Origin: Apiospora phragmitis
Taxonomy: Eukaryota; Ascomycota; Sordariomycetes; Amphisphaeriales; Apiosporaceae
Direction: 5' to 3'
NCBI GenBank assembly: GCA_038363925.1
Contig: JAQQWL010000005.1
Span: 1,240,001 to 1,304,000 of the forward strand
DNA length: 64,000 nt
Numbering within the stretch: the first letter of the stretch is position 1; every line of letters starts with the position of its first letter. Below are positions 11,733 through 22,879 of this stretch, piece by piece. The notes under the pieces are model-generated. The model did not search any database. It saw only the letters and a list, made by a program, of their open reading frames with translations, and had not been told where the DNA came from. The translations under genes were made by a program, and so were the position numbers.

Positions 11733-12530
11733 ATGGGCTGTCCGTACGTACGGGGGTTCCGGGTTCAATCGGGGTTATATTGCTATATTCTTATTATTCA
11801 TGTCTATCTTCAGTGCGAGCTGCGAGGGGCATCGTATGCCCCTCTTTATGAAACAGAAAAGGGGTTCGTGCGCGCAGGCACGTGGCACCCCTTTTGGAGT
11901 AGTATGGAAAACCTCAGTTCCTGCTGTTCCAACATTTATCAACGTGATGGAAGCGGTAGGACGCTTTTCGAGATGTCCAAGGGGCGGGGGGTCCTGAATC
12001 TCCTCCGCTCAGCGAGTAGTCGTGCAGAAATTCCGACGGGCCCGACAATCAACCCCGGACCTGGCGCACCTAATAATGCGAAATCCATTGCAGTATTGGA
12101 ATCCATGGATGATGAGCCTCGGACTAAGGGGTCAGACAAAGAGCCTACCAGCGATCTGAGAAAAGGCGCGTCCGCTACTGTCGTCCAATGACAGGTGCTA
12201 AGGTATCCGAGAGTCTGACACTACACCAGATTCCCTATGCGACAGGAATTGATGACCAGGATGATGGGGGAGTAATGGTGGGCGATGGCTTCCCATTGGT
12301 GGATACTATTGGTGCTCTTGATTTCGATTCTGTTAGGGATGGGTGATCCAATGGGGACCAGGAATCCTTGTGGCCACAGCACGTTTGTATTGTACCCTGA
12401 TTCCATAGGAGACAAGGACTAGGTGCTGGTTTGTTTTGCGATATTGCTGGTGGGTGGGGGCAAGTTCTCATTCGAATACTAACCACCAATCCTTGAGATG
12501 GCGGCCTCGTGCCCCACAGATATACATACA
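11733..12530. other. unassigned sequence between NLR remnant and MITE
   Basis: Starts exactly where ankyrin homology stops. Weak ORFs at 11716-12191 show no family I recognise. It may be the scar of an insertion or deletion that cut the ankyrin repeat region. Confidence 0.4.
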
Positions 12531-12975
12531 ATACAATACTCAGGGATCATTCATGCTAGTGGCCTCCACAGGTCAACTGTATAACTGGATAAAGCATGGA
12601 TAGATAATTTTGGCTGTGAAAACCAGGGCCGGTACAGCCCCAAAAATCAGGTGATATGATTGGCAGTACCGATCAGTATAAAAGCAGTGCACAGAGTACT
12701 GATTGACATATCGTCAGAATAGTGCCGCACTAAGCTAGATGATCCCTGAGAGTTGTACTCAGGGATCAAACAACTTTAGTGCGACGCTATTCTGACGGGA
12801 ATCTAATCAGTACTTTTCTCACTATTTCACTGCGGAACAGTACTGCTGATCAGAGCCACGTGACTTACGGAGACGTACTTGGCCCTGGCATCGCACTCAA
12901 AATATCCCAGATTTTATCCAGTTATACAGTTGACCTGTGGAGGCCACTAGCATAAATGATCCCTGAGTATTGTAT
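12531..12975. mobile_element. foldback MITE with 63-bp terminal inverted repeats
   Basis: Bases 12531-12593 and 12913-12975 are inverted copies of 63 bp with a single mismatch. The element is 445 bp and has no coding capacity, so it is non-autonomous. A second inverted pair lies inside (12712-12733 with 12776-12797, two mismatches), and its centre is a perfect 10-bp palindrome arm pair (12741-12750 with 12758-12767) that repeats part of the terminal sequence. The whole element can fold into one long hairpin. TA at the ends of the core (T-A-C-T-C-A-G-G-G) suggests a Tc1/mariner-type TA target, but a target duplication cannot be separated from the repeat itself. Confidence 0.85.
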
Positions 12976-13609
12976 ATCACTTCTCAGCTCCTCTCCTAGA
13001 TATTCTTCTCTTCTCTTCAATCTAGCCCACTATTTCCTTGTACTCCTGCGTCCGTTATAACACGATGCGTCTATATGCGTTTGGTCTGGTGGAGAAGGGA
13101 GTTGAAGATGCCCAATCTCGGTCTTTGTGAACGGCATGATGGGCAGATTCTAGCATTTATTCATTAAGGAAAGGCAAGGTTCATATGTCGATTCGCGCAT
13201 CTTGGAACCTTCCATACTCTCTCTTAAGCTCTGCCTCGCACTGTATAGTTTAAACAACGACTTGGCATCACCGCAGTTATCCTTCATACCCGGTGCTAGC
13301 ATAAGAGCCTCACAGGAGCGGGCACGCTTGAAGCTGGCACCAGTAGACAGCACGACCTGTGTCCTCGGGACCGGGAACTCGGACTAGGTTTGTTCCCGTG
13401 GTAGAGTGATTGTGCTGAAAAACCAATGTGTCACAGCCATGACTGAAAGAGGGCATTATACGGTACCTCACAGCTGTCTTGATCCTTTGTGGAACTACAA
13501 CCTGTCTTACATACTCTTTTCAAAGTTCTGCCATTGAACACCGGAGAATCGTAGCTACGTAATCCACACAACAGCAGTGGAAGGCAATTTCTGCCTAAGT
13601 GACGCCCCA
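12976..13609. other. intergenic, no gene seen
   Basis: CT-rich stretch at 12985-13060, then short ORFs on both strands without recognisable content. Confidence 0.45.
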
Positions 13610-14941
13610 TCAGAGCGTTGGCATCGTTGAACGGAAGACCAAGTGAGTAGCCGTGATTTCGGTCTCCCAGTTCGCCTCATAAGGAGACATAATATTCAGC
13701 TTGGCGGCAGTATCGACTTGAATGCGGCCAAGTCGCAACAGTCTCTGGCTCGACAACAGCCCCTGAACGCCCTTGTCGACCCAAGATTCATCGTCGTACA
13801 CGCTGTAGAGCCGAAGGCTTTCCAAGGAGGGCGGGAGGAGGCGGCTCCAGACGAACATCCGGGCCGTCATTCTCGTCCTCTGCCTCGTCGCCGTCGACGT
13901 CGTCCAGATAAGCCAGCCCGCTGAGATCGTCTTCGCTGACGAGGAGGATGTCCTGGGGTAGCGACAGGTGGCGGAGGCGTCGCAAGCCGCTCAGATCCCC
14001 AATCTTGCCGCTCAGATCCCCAATCTTGCCGCTCCACTCGCCCATCTCGTACCCGAGATCCAGCCGGCAGTCGAGGTCCAGAAGCTCCAAGTTGGATCCG
14101 TGCTCTCTGAGCGCGTCGCCGAAGCCGTCCCACGCCAGCTGGCTCTCGCCCACGATGGAATCGCCCCAGCAAATCCTCAGCGTCTGCAGCAGTGGACAGG
14201 TGCGCAAAAGGTCCAGGAAACCAGCCACCTCGACAAGCGAATACTCAAGAGTGACCTCTCGCACGTTGCTGGAATTTGGCGGCGGTAGCGAGCCTTGCAG
14301 TGTTGTACCGGTTGCCAACCTAGTGTCCAGGTCGACGCATTGGCCGTAGACCCTTTCCAGTCGAGGCAGCAGCAGCACGTCCTCGAAGAGCCGCATCCGC
14401 AGCGCACCTTTGGTTTCAGCAGGCCGCCGAAGGCAGATTCCCTCCAGCCGCGACAGTGTTCTCGAGGTGGCCGTCGCCGCCGGCACAGACGGGGTTCCCG
14501 GCGCCTGTATGTGTTCACCCCCCTCCTCTTCACCGCCTCGTGCCGCATCCCGAAAGACGGACGGCAGTATCGAGACCTCGTTGGACGTGGTGATGTCGAG
14601 GAACTCGAGGCGCAGCATCAGGGCGACCGCGTACGCGGATCAGGCGTCGCAAAACGCCTCTGAGAAGTCGGGCAGGTCGTCGCCCAGCGCCCCGAGGCGG
14701 CCCGCGAGCCGCGCCACCGCCGCCGGGCCGTCGGTTGCGTCGCCGGCAGGCCGCGGTACAGGGCCGGCTCGGCGAGGGCGCGGTGGCGCGACGAGACCCG
14801 GCAGAGACTGCCCAGGGCGGCGATGCCCGCGAGCTCCGACTTGGAGCAGAACGGCCCGCGCTGCAGGTAGGCGTCCCATTCGAAGGAGGGGCGGAGCTGG
14901 TCGACGACTAGCCGCCAGACGACGTCGGGTAGATCTTGCAT
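13610..14941 (-). pseudogene. F-box/leucine-rich protein, frameshifted
   Basis: The minus-strand start at 14941 gives an F-box-like N-terminus (M-Q-D-L-P-D-V-V-W-R-L-V, then L-C-R-V-S-S-R-H-R-A-L-A-E-P-A-L-Y). The rest shows leucine-rich segments such as L-L-Q-T-L-R-I-C-W and L-E-L-L-D-L-D-C. The coding signal moves to another frame near 14745, meets a TGA near 14641, stays in that frame to about 13830, then shifts back for the last ~75 residues to 13610. F-box proteins recruit substrates to SCF ubiquitin ligases. Three lesions in 1.3 kb favour a pseudogene, though the single-base shifts lie in very GC-rich DNA where assembly errors are possible. Confidence 0.65.
13987..14028 (-). repeat. 21-bp tandem duplication in the F-box gene
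   Basis: Two perfect 21-bp copies duplicate seven residues (S-G-K-I-G-D-L) in the leucine-rich part. The repeat is in frame, so it arose by slippage without disrupting this segment. Confidence 0.9.
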
Positions 14942-15855
14942 GTTGCCGCGATGGGGTTTCCAGGAGAGAAGTTGGTTTTGTGCATTTGTGTGGACGAAGT
15001 CGGTGGAAGATCAGGCCAGAGGCGGAAGACGGTTTGGAATCTCACGTCACGGATCAGCTTTTCGACCAATCGGCAGTTGATAGGGCGGCAACTTGCATTC
15101 AGGATTACTTGAGAATTAGCACAACCACGAGGATGACGAATGAAGACGGCAACAGGGCAAGGTCTCATTATTGCTCCTATTAATGAATATCGTGCGAATT
15201 GTATTAGGATGGAGAGTGCTTCCTTCAAAATAATTGTTGTTTCTTGCCCTCGAGTCGACAAGCTATTTGGCCTTGCCCCTTCTAAAATGCCAGGCAAAAC
15301 TTTGTAGCAAGGGAGAGGGATGATGCTTGCTCAATACTCAACTGCCTTCGGCCAACACGAGAGTGTACGCAGGCGCAGGACATGATTGCAAATTCTGCGG
15401 CTCGTTGACTGCTTAATTAAAGATCGAGAAGAAACAAAGCCGAGCAAGGCGCGACAGTGCCATCGTCTTGAAAGAACCGTACGGATGCGAATCAAACTCG
15501 TCGTTGCCACAAATTTGCTCGTAACCAACGAGCCGTGCATGCGATGAACAAAACCCGAACCAAAAAACATGAGATGTCCCTAGAATATCTTCCATCAAGG
15601 CGAACTAGTTGAACGTACCTTAAAGCTTGTCTGATCTGACGCTTCACCCCGCTCTCTCCAACGATGTTGCTTCCCCTTTCAACTCAGGCCCCTTTTGACT
15701 TTGTTTCGATCTTTGCGTCATGGACTTCTATCTGGCTAAATTCGCCCAGTTCGTCGTTCATATCTCTCGGTCAAGTCTTTGGCACAAGTGAGAGTTGATG
15801 ACAAGAGTCCTCACATAATTCAGGTTAACAACGCCATCAATATATCATACCCACG
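14942..15855. other. intergenic, divergent promoter region
   Basis: About 0.9 kb between the F-box gene (minus) and the SDR gene (plus). No RNA gene or repeat was recognised. Confidence 0.5.
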
Positions 15856-16837
15856 ATGTCTGACAACAAGCCCACCGTCCTGATCACCGGCTGCTCCGAC
15901 GGCGGCCTCGGCGCCGCCCTCGCCCTCGCCTTCCACGCGGCCGGCTTCCACGTCTACGCCACGGCCCGCGACGTCGCCAAGATGGCCCAGCTGTGCGCCA
16001 CCGCCAACGCCGCCACCACCGTCGAGCAATCCCAAACGACCGGGATGATCGAGACGCTGTCGCTGGACGTCCAGTCGGCCGCGTCCATCGCCGACTGCGT
16101 CGCCCGCGTCAAGCGCCTCGACATCCTCGTCAACAACGCGGGAGCCCTGCTGACCATGCCCGTGGCCGACGTGTCGATCGCGCAGGCCAAGGACATCTTC
16201 GACATCAACGTCTGGGGTGTGCTGGCGGTGACGCAGGCGTTTCTGCCCTTGCTGCTCGAGTCGGCGCGGCGACGCAGTACTGGCGGTGGTAGTGGGGGAG
16301 GAATCGTGGCTGTCAACACCTCGGTCGCGTCCACCGTGCCCGTCCCCTTCTACGGCGTGTACAGCGCCTCCAAGGCCGCCATGGCCATGTTCTGCGACAC
16401 GATGCGACTGGAGCTCGACGCCTTTGGCGTCCATGTCGTCGAGCTCAAGACGGGCGCCGTGGGGCCGACCAGATTGGTTGCAAACAATACCAGCCTGGCC
16501 AGCACCGTCGGTGGTCATGGCTCCACTGGCCCTATTCTGCCGGAGAAGTCCATCTACGCGCCCGCGAGGGGAGGTGGTCGAGGGCATCATGCGCCGCGGG
16601 TACGACGGCGACTGGATGCCTCCTGCGAAGTGGGCGCAACAGGTCGTGCAGGACCTGCAGAAGAAGTCGGCGCCGCCGGCCCGGATGTGGCGCGGGCAGA
16701 GCGCCCTTTTGGGGTGGCTGGTGCAGTTCGTGCCATCATTCTTGGTCCAGGGCTCGGTGAAGAGGATGACCAAGTACACGCAAGTCGAGGAGGTGCTGAG
16801 GCTGGCTCGCATCTACCCGGGCAACGATGTTGAGTAG
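15856..16837 (+). CDS. short-chain dehydrogenase/reductase, AYR1-like; frameshift near 3' end
   Basis: A single exon starts at ATG 15856. Cofactor loop T-G-C-S-D-G-G-L-G lies at residues ~11-19, N-N-A-G at ~93, and the catalytic Y-S-A-S-K at ~170. The T-G-C-S-D-G-G-L-G form and the following pattern fit NADPH-dependent reductases related to yeast 1-acyl-dihydroxyacetone-phosphate reductase. After S-I-Y-A-P-A-R the frame is lost at a run of four G (16568-16571). With three G the protein would continue E-V-V-E-G-I-M-R-R-G-Y to a stop at 16837 (about 326 aa), including a C-terminal hydrophobic stretch. As written, the frame instead runs to 16833 with an unrelated Arg/Gly-rich tail. It is either a recent null allele or a one-base assembly error, and the catalytic core is complete. 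Confidence 0.8.
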
Positions 16838-19623
16838 GTAATAATGACCGAGGTAATATGAGGGGTGGATTTGATTCATTCAATATTGAAAATGAGAGCC
16901 CCAGATTGGCAAAATTAGTGGCCTATGCCCCTGAAGAAAGCTTTGTTCTGTGAGTGAACTCATGCCATAACATCAAACCTCTGAACACCAATTTGGACTG
17001 CCAATTGGCTGGTAAGGTAAAAATGGCATGGCCGCGAATGCTTCACCAAAACATTCGGCTTTTCCTTGGGATCCAAGCGTCGCGCATTTGCACCTTTGCC
17101 CCTTTGCCGACTACGCGAACACATGTGGCTTTGTCTTCGTCTCACCAGGCTGTGTCCGTCGAACTGTAAAAACATCCGCATCATGGAGAAATACTAACAA
17201 ATGGCATTTTATTGCTGGCGCTGCATATGCATTGATCGGCATGTACCATCTGAGTCTCTTGACACGGTTTTGCCAGTGGCGGTGGAAGAATTAGTCCAAT
17301 GGATGGATGCAGTGAGGGGATCAAGTAAGGAGGTTCAATGTTGCAGTTACGGCTCCAGCAACGATGGCCAGGGCGGCCGTAAATTTAGTCCACATCAGGA
17401 GACCAGCGACAGATGGCTCAAGCGTCTCCAGTAAGCAATGTGACCTCAGCAAGCAAGCGATGTCGGTCAAACAGTGAATACAGCTATGGGACGTGCATAT
17501 CCCAGACCAGCGAGCTGAAGGCAACCTGAGAAAAAGCTGTGCATCGGCTGACATCAAACCTGGATGGGCCGGGCAAGCTGAAAATCTTTCAGTGAGAATT
17601 TTGCGGCGTATGTATTTCCTGTTCTTTTTTGTCCAGGGCCAGAGTCAGCCCAGAAGTCCCGAAAAGGTTCCATGGCGGCTTCCACCGGGACGGAGAACGC
17701 CTAACCCGAGGCGGTTTGTGTTTGTTTGTGTGTGATGTCATCCACTCAGGTTTGCCACGGTCACCGCCGCCCATCCAGGCTGCAGTGCCTAACCTGAGCT
17801 GGAGTACAGTTCATCAATTGATCAGCAAGCAGTGAACTGCATTGTCGAAGCGCCAACAAGGCATATTTCTGGAGAGGTCGCTTCCAAGGCAGAGAGCATT
17901 CCTGATATTGAATCTTCGCTAGTCTGGTCAGGCGGCAGATCGACATCTGGCATTTCAAGATCGTTGTGGTGCAAATGGGGAAAGGCCCTGAAGTAATGCC
18001 CCTCAGTTCACCTCATTCCACCCCTCTCCTCTGCAGAAAAAAGGTTATTGGTGCATGATGTGGTAGGAATAGCGCTGCAAAAATTCTCCTCAACTGGGGC
18101 GAGCAGGCAAGCGGGCTGGTCCCGTACACTACTGGAAACCGCAGAAACGAGCTTGCATCGTCATCGGCCCTTTGTAAGAAGGAAAAGAAAAATTCTCCAG
18201 GTCATTGGTATGAAACCAAAAGACACGATCTCTTCGATTAGCTTGGTGACACGTCGGGACATGTGTAATGAATTAATCTATGTGCTGCCATCACACGCAA
18301 TATGGCACACAAACGAACTGACGAGTACAATCCAAAAACAGTACTGCCAAACAGCGGACAGCCCCCAAAGCACCTCTCCGCGGAAGTGCAAGGCCTGCTT
18401 GTTAGACGCTGTGTGACCTGGCATGGAAGCAATATTGCTTTATGGCCTCATCCGAATGGAGGGCTACAGGAACCGCGTGTCTCGCTTGTAAGTGACACCG
18501 CCCTTCTGGGCTCTGCACCATCGGCGGGGAGAATCACGGCATCGTGAGCTGGGCTACTGGCTGTGGTGCATCAGGGACAGATGGAAAGAAATCAGGCCAA
18601 TGGTAGCGCATAATTGCGGTCGGCCAGGCCAGGGCGCGCGCATGATTGGACGGACGACAGTACACGCCGCTGTAAGAAGCGTACCTGCAGCGTCAGCCGA
18701 GATTCACATCATAAGCTGAGACACTGACGACAACAAAGTCCAGTCATGACCCCTTGTCGAGGTACTTGGAAACTATGGGGTAATGGTTTGCTGAGCAAAA
18801 CACGGGCCAAGCTCCTCCAAGGTCTGGTGATGCGTGCCAGCCTGACACCAAAGGAAGCTGTTAGCTAATAGGTAGCTAATGGCTTCCCTGCTGTGGCATC
18901 ACGCGGGCCACTAACATCGCCTGCCTAGCTACCCCGGATTCCACCTTCTTGCCGTTAACTGCTAAGCGCCCTACCACCGGACCCAGAGCCAAGAAGCGAG
19001 GCCGAGAGCCCAGAGATTTTTTTCTGTCTTTCGCTGGCTCATTTGATTTCCTGTTGCCAGCACTCGAGCCAGTTACTGTTTTGGGCAATCCCAAGCCAAC
19101 CATTGGCCTCTCTCCACCGTCCAAACCAACATCAGACCAGACCTTGTGGGCTCCCTTCTTGTTTCCACCTGCAATTACTGCCTGTACTCTAGCACCGCAA
19201 AGACAGTCAGGTGGTACATTTTCAAATTTCCTCTGCGTGGTCCCAGCTGCCAGCAAATTTCTCAGGGTAACGTAATCCCGTAGGTACCGTACCGTACCAC
19301 TGCCTTTCAATGTTCGCTTGTTATTAGCGTGGTATTGGAACTTTCGAGTAAATATGTAAACGTGACTAACACGTCCGAGACCAACGCCCCCTTACGGCCC
19401 ATGATGGATATAATATCCCTCCCCCTCGGGCCTTTGTTCGCAACTCTCTTTGTTTTCTCTGATTGAACCTTTGAAGTACGCTTATCACTTCTGAACATCA
19501 AACACGATTACATTGATATCTGCAATCTACCCCAGATTCTGCAAAAGGGCCCCGCCGTTACATACCGCCAAGAACAGCATCCAAACAACTACCGCCACCA
19601 CCACCACCACCACATACATCACA
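16838..19623. other. long intergenic region, 2.8 kb
   Basis: No credible coding gene: all ORFs are under 150 codons, overlap each other and show no domain. A short GTACC-type triplication lies near 19281-19297. The last ~200 bases form the promoter and CCA/CAC-rich leader of the DUF3602 gene. Confidence 0.55.
19386..19426 (+). promoter_or_regulatory. candidate promoter of the DUF3602 gene
   Basis: TATAATAT at 19409-19416 lies ~210 nt before the ATG, between two CCCCT motifs (19387-19391 and 19422-19426) that match the fungal stress-response element. The match is short and the role is inferred. Confidence 0.35.
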
Positions 19624-20069
19624 ATGCCTTGCTTCACCGTCAACGAGCCTCACCCCACCGTCCGCAAGGACTCCTTCACACACTCCGGCCGCGGCGGCGC
19701 CGGCAACTTCTTCCGCGCCCCTGAGACCACACCCGCAACCGGCATCTCCACCGAGCCCATCACCACCCCCCCCGTCCCAACATAGGTCGCTTCTACTCCG
19801 GCCGCGGCGGCGCCGGCAATGCCCATGCATCTGTCCAGCGCCCCACGATGTCCTTTGAGGAGTCCTACAAGCTGCAGAGCCACATCGAGGAGAAGGCCGT
19901 CGGCTACGTCGGCCGCGGCGGCGCCGGCAACGCCATTGTGAAGGGCGCCTCTGCAGCCAACCAGCGCAAGGGCTCCGATGCGAGCAGCGTCGCCAGCTCC
20001 CGCTCCTCGGGCAGCGTCCGCTCCAACATCTTGGGGCGCATCAGCAGCAGCCTGCGACGCAACAGCTGA
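19624..20069 (+). CDS. DUF3602 (Par32-like) protein with GRGGAGN repeats; frameshift in a C run
   Basis: ATG 19624 follows a CAC-rich leader. Three S/V-G-R-G-G-A-G-N motifs (about residues 22, 62 and 100) define the DUF3602 family, which includes yeast Par32, a phosphoprotein that responds to TOR and nitrogen and controls ammonium transporters. The Ser-rich tail ends I-L-G-R-I-S-S-S-L-R-R-N-S, as expected of a phosphorylated disordered protein. As written, the first frame stops at 19783-19785 (TAG), just after a run of eight C (19766-19773), and the second and third motifs are in another frame to 20069. Nine C would join them into ~148 aa. No intron can do so, because the only GT...AG here spans 12 nt. 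This is either an allele with a slipped C run or an assembly error. Confidence 0.75.
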
Positions 20070-20699
20070 GCTGATCTCGCTATACATTTCACCTCGGATG
20101 TCGAAGCTATCAGCGCTTCATCATCTTGAACATATACTTCACTCGACTCTTTATCATGATTGCATTACAAGCATGGCGCACGGGATATTATCATTATCAT
20201 CATTTTCAAATGGACAACTGGGAAAAAACAACGGGGAGAAAAGCATTTTTGGGGCCTCAGAGCAAAGCGACAAGCTCGAATGATTTTTGGAGCGAAATAC
20301 CCACGACACACAGCGGATTCGTGTGTCGTCCCCGGCTGGCATGACTCCGGGGAATATATTGAATCGGGACATTCCAAGTCATTTTAGCGATTAAAAGGGC
20401 GCATGTTTCTGGTGAACTTTGGTTTGATGCGGCGACGGATATACCCCCCAACAGCGTAGCGCGATGGAACAAATCAACTGTACTTATTAGCAAGTGGCGA
20501 CTCGCACTTTGTGTGAGAGCGATAGTATGAAGTAATTGCTTCATGCTCAATTCATTTAACAATTCAAACATACCAAGCATACGGCTGGGTCTCTTGCATG
20601 TGAAATGAGTAATTCTTGGAGAAGATGATGACCCAGGGTGTTGGAAAGTTCAGCTGCTACCGAGCGCATGGTTTGGGTATTATCAGCGGCCGCCAGGTG
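20070..20699. other. intergenic, no gene seen
   Basis: 3' flank of the DUF3602 gene, with an AT-rich stretch at 20110-20230. Nothing further was recognised. Confidence 0.45.
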
Positions 20700-21197
20700 C
20701 TACAAATCCTCCGACGCCAAGACATTGTATCCCTTAAAGTTAACCTCGCATGTCTGGGTGAACTTGACAGTTCTTGGCCTGCGTAGACCTTGACGATCTG
20801 TGTATGAAAGCCATCTGATCTCGCCAATCCCTTCTTGTTCGTAGTAGTTATTAGTAGTTGGATCTTGGGCTGACTGAGTACACTTCTGGCGTCGGGACCA
20901 GCTCGTGTAGATTTCAGGTAGATAAAACCCCGTCCGTCGTGGCCCGTCCAGAAGCCCGTCGTCCGAGGCCGTCGGCACCGCCGCCTTGATGGATGGGTTC
21001 GCGATAGTGCCCAACGTCCGATTCTGATTCATAATGAACTCAGACGCCAAGACATTCTGTTCACCTCTATGAGCCCGCCACGCGATCAGCGGTCCACTTA
21101 GCCGGAAAGTTCCCCGTGGTTTACCGCTTAGCGAAGAAAGACCTATTGACGCAACAACTTGCTTATCGAGCATCACCAATATCAAACCCAGAACCAT
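20700..21197 (-). CDS. hypothetical protein, weakly supported
   Basis: An intronless minus-strand frame of 165 codons whose first ~20 residues are hydrophobic (M-V-L-G-L-I-L-V-M-L) and could be a signal anchor, although D-K interrupts the stretch. No family is recognised. Its start is only 42 bp from the divergent acetyltransferase ATG and would overlap that gene's pyrimidine-rich leader, which argues against it. A 14-bp direct repeat (GACGCCAAGACATT) occurs near both ends of the frame and encodes V-L-A-S twice. It may be a chance ORF. Confidence 0.3.
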   Translation of the reverse strand: MVLGLILVMLDKQVVASIGLSSLSGKPRGTFRLSGPLIAWRAHRGEQNVLASEFIMNQNRTLGTIANPSIKAAVPTASDDGLLDGPRRTGFYLPEIYTSWSRRQKCTQSAQDPTTNNYYEQEGIGEIRWLSYTDRQGLRRPRTVKFTQTCEVNFKGYNVLASEDL

Positions 21198-21239
21198 TCT
21201 TCTCCTTATACAACCTGATCATTGCTATCATTACTCGCC

Positions 21240-22122
21240 ATGGCTGGAGATTCTTCGAAGAACGATGGGGCGGCCGCTGACGTGCGGATAGAGCTCATGA
21301 GCAGCCCCGACGACCTCGCCGCGGGGTACGAGGCCCTGTGCGGGGCCTTCGGTCACCAGACCAACGACGCCATCTGGTGAGTGAGCGACATTTATCCTCT
21401 ATTAATTACCTGAAACCTCAAAGGGGTATGCATGTCTAACGCCGGGAGTTGATGACAGGACGGCCATGAACCCGGGCTGGGATACCGCGCAGGGCAAAAA
21501 GGAACACGTCGCGCGACTGGTGGAGCGCTGGCAGTCCACGACCACCAACAGGAACGGACAGCCCAACGAGGTATTCCTGAAGGCCACGGTGCCCGACCCT
21601 GAAGACGACCAAAAGAGGGTCGTCGCGGGCATGGCGATCTGGTGCCAGCTCTCCTTCGTCGCCGGCCTCGGCGATGACCCCAAGGACGACCCGCCGCCCT
21701 ACCTCGGCGAACTGTACCCAGGCGACGAGCGCACGCAGCGCTTCTGCACGCAGCTGATCAAGAGCCTCGTGCGCCGGCGCATCGAGTACGTCCGGTCTCT
21801 GCCAGAGCAGCCGCAGCAGACCACTAGACCGGCGGCGACGTTTACGCTCGACATCTGCGCCGTCGACCCGCGGTTCCAGCGCCGCGGCGTCGCGAACCGG
21901 CTCGTGCAGTGGGGGCTGGACGAGGCGGAGCGGCGCGGCGGGCTCGAGGCCACGACCGAGGCGTCGGCGATGGGGCGGCATGCGTATGCGCGCTTGGGGT
22001 TCCGGCCCGAGGAGGGGCGCGGGGACGAGGTGTACGACGTGGACGAGGAGTTTAGGGACCGCGAGTTGCCGCCGAATCTGTTTATGCGCACAGGGGTGGT
22101 GGCTGCTGCGGATTCGTCGTGA
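21240..22122 (+). CDS. GNAT-family N-acetyltransferase
   Basis: Two exons, 21240-21376 and 21459-22122, with an 82-nt intron (GTGAGT donor, GACAG acceptor) splitting the Trp codon of A-I-W|T-A-M-N, give 266 aa. The C-terminal half carries the acetyl-CoA site: beta strand L-D-I-C-A-V-D-P, then the R-F-Q-R-R-G-V-A-N loop (Q/R-x-x-G-x-A/G type), a helix with W-G-L-D-E-A, then E-A-S-A-M-G-R-H-A-Y-A-R-L-G-F, typical of fungal GCN5-related acetyltransferases of small molecules. The N-terminal part F-x-x-x-N-D-A-I-W-x-A-M-N-P matches the same fungal group. Substrate is unknown. The gene is complete and shows no lesion. Confidence 0.88.
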
Positions 22123-22429
22123 TCTGATTTGAGCACATGGGGTGTGTGCACTGATAACAAAATACTCACCTTAAATAAGAAGGGATCAGAGAGCATCGGT
22201 TACTGTAGCTACGATTTGCGCGGTACGCCTTGTATAAGTAGACATGATCATCAACTCAACCTACTCCATTACTACAACCAGCCAGACCACAACATGCGTG
22301 GAGTGGACACTCTTACACACCTCATTAAGAGTCGCAGAGACTACACCGTGTATGAACAAAGTTTCATGTGAATGATAACCGTAAACATTGCCAATATACA
22401 AACTTGGCAAGGAAGCAAAAAGAGAAGTT
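22123..22429. other. intergenic, no gene seen
   Basis: Short 3' flank between the acetyltransferase and the tRNA; no ORF of note. Confidence 0.5.
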
Positions 22430-22521
22430 TGCGGCCAGTGTGGATTGAACACACGACCTCCAGATTGATGTTCCCGAAGTTAGACTTCAGTCTGGCGCTC
22501 TCCCAACTGAGCTATGTCCGC
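22430..22521 (-). tRNA. tRNA-Phe (GAA), intron-containing
   Basis: Reading the minus strand from 22521, the sequence folds as a tRNA: acceptor GCGGACA, D arm AGCTCAGTTGGGAGAGC, anticodon stem CCAGA/TCTGG, anticodon GAA, T loop TTCAATC within GTGTG/CACAC, discriminator A. A 19-nt intron follows base 37, the canonical place. Acceptor pair 5-68 is A-G, a mismatch relative to the usual tRNA-Phe, which may slightly weaken it. There is no CCA in the DNA, as expected for a eukaryote. Confidence 0.9.
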
Positions 22522-22879
22522 TGTAGTTATGAGACGGCGTTATTTCGCCGTCGCACACTGTGTTGGCCGCTGTTGAAGATAGGTCCTGTTATTATAGACT
22601 ATATTGTACGTGTTGGGAAAGTAGGGCTTGAAGGCTCCAGTTCCCAGCAGGACAGTAAGGTAGGTGACGATGCGGACATGATTGACTGAGAATGCGCATT
22701 GTATCGACTGGCCTAACAATTGTGCAACTGCCAAGCAACTGGCAGGATACTAGCATCTTTTCCCCCACCCATCCCTCCAGGTACTGATGGTTTACTGAGA
22801 CAAGCACCATATTATCCCCAAAAAGGCGTGTTTGCTGTTCATTTAGCAGCCGCCTCGGGGTCATTGAAGTACCTCAAAG

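Noticed and set aside
15820..16812. 330-codon minus-strand frame antisense to the SDR
   Set aside because: Low-complexity Gly/Asp/Val composition; the opposite strand has all SDR motifs.
19771..19785. A 12-nt GT...AG 'intron' that might remove the stop in the DUF3602 gene
   Set aside because: Far too short to splice and it gives the wrong reading frame.
21436..22196. Long minus-strand frames antisense to the acetyltransferase
   Set aside because: Mirror frames of GC-rich codons; no start context, motif or intron.
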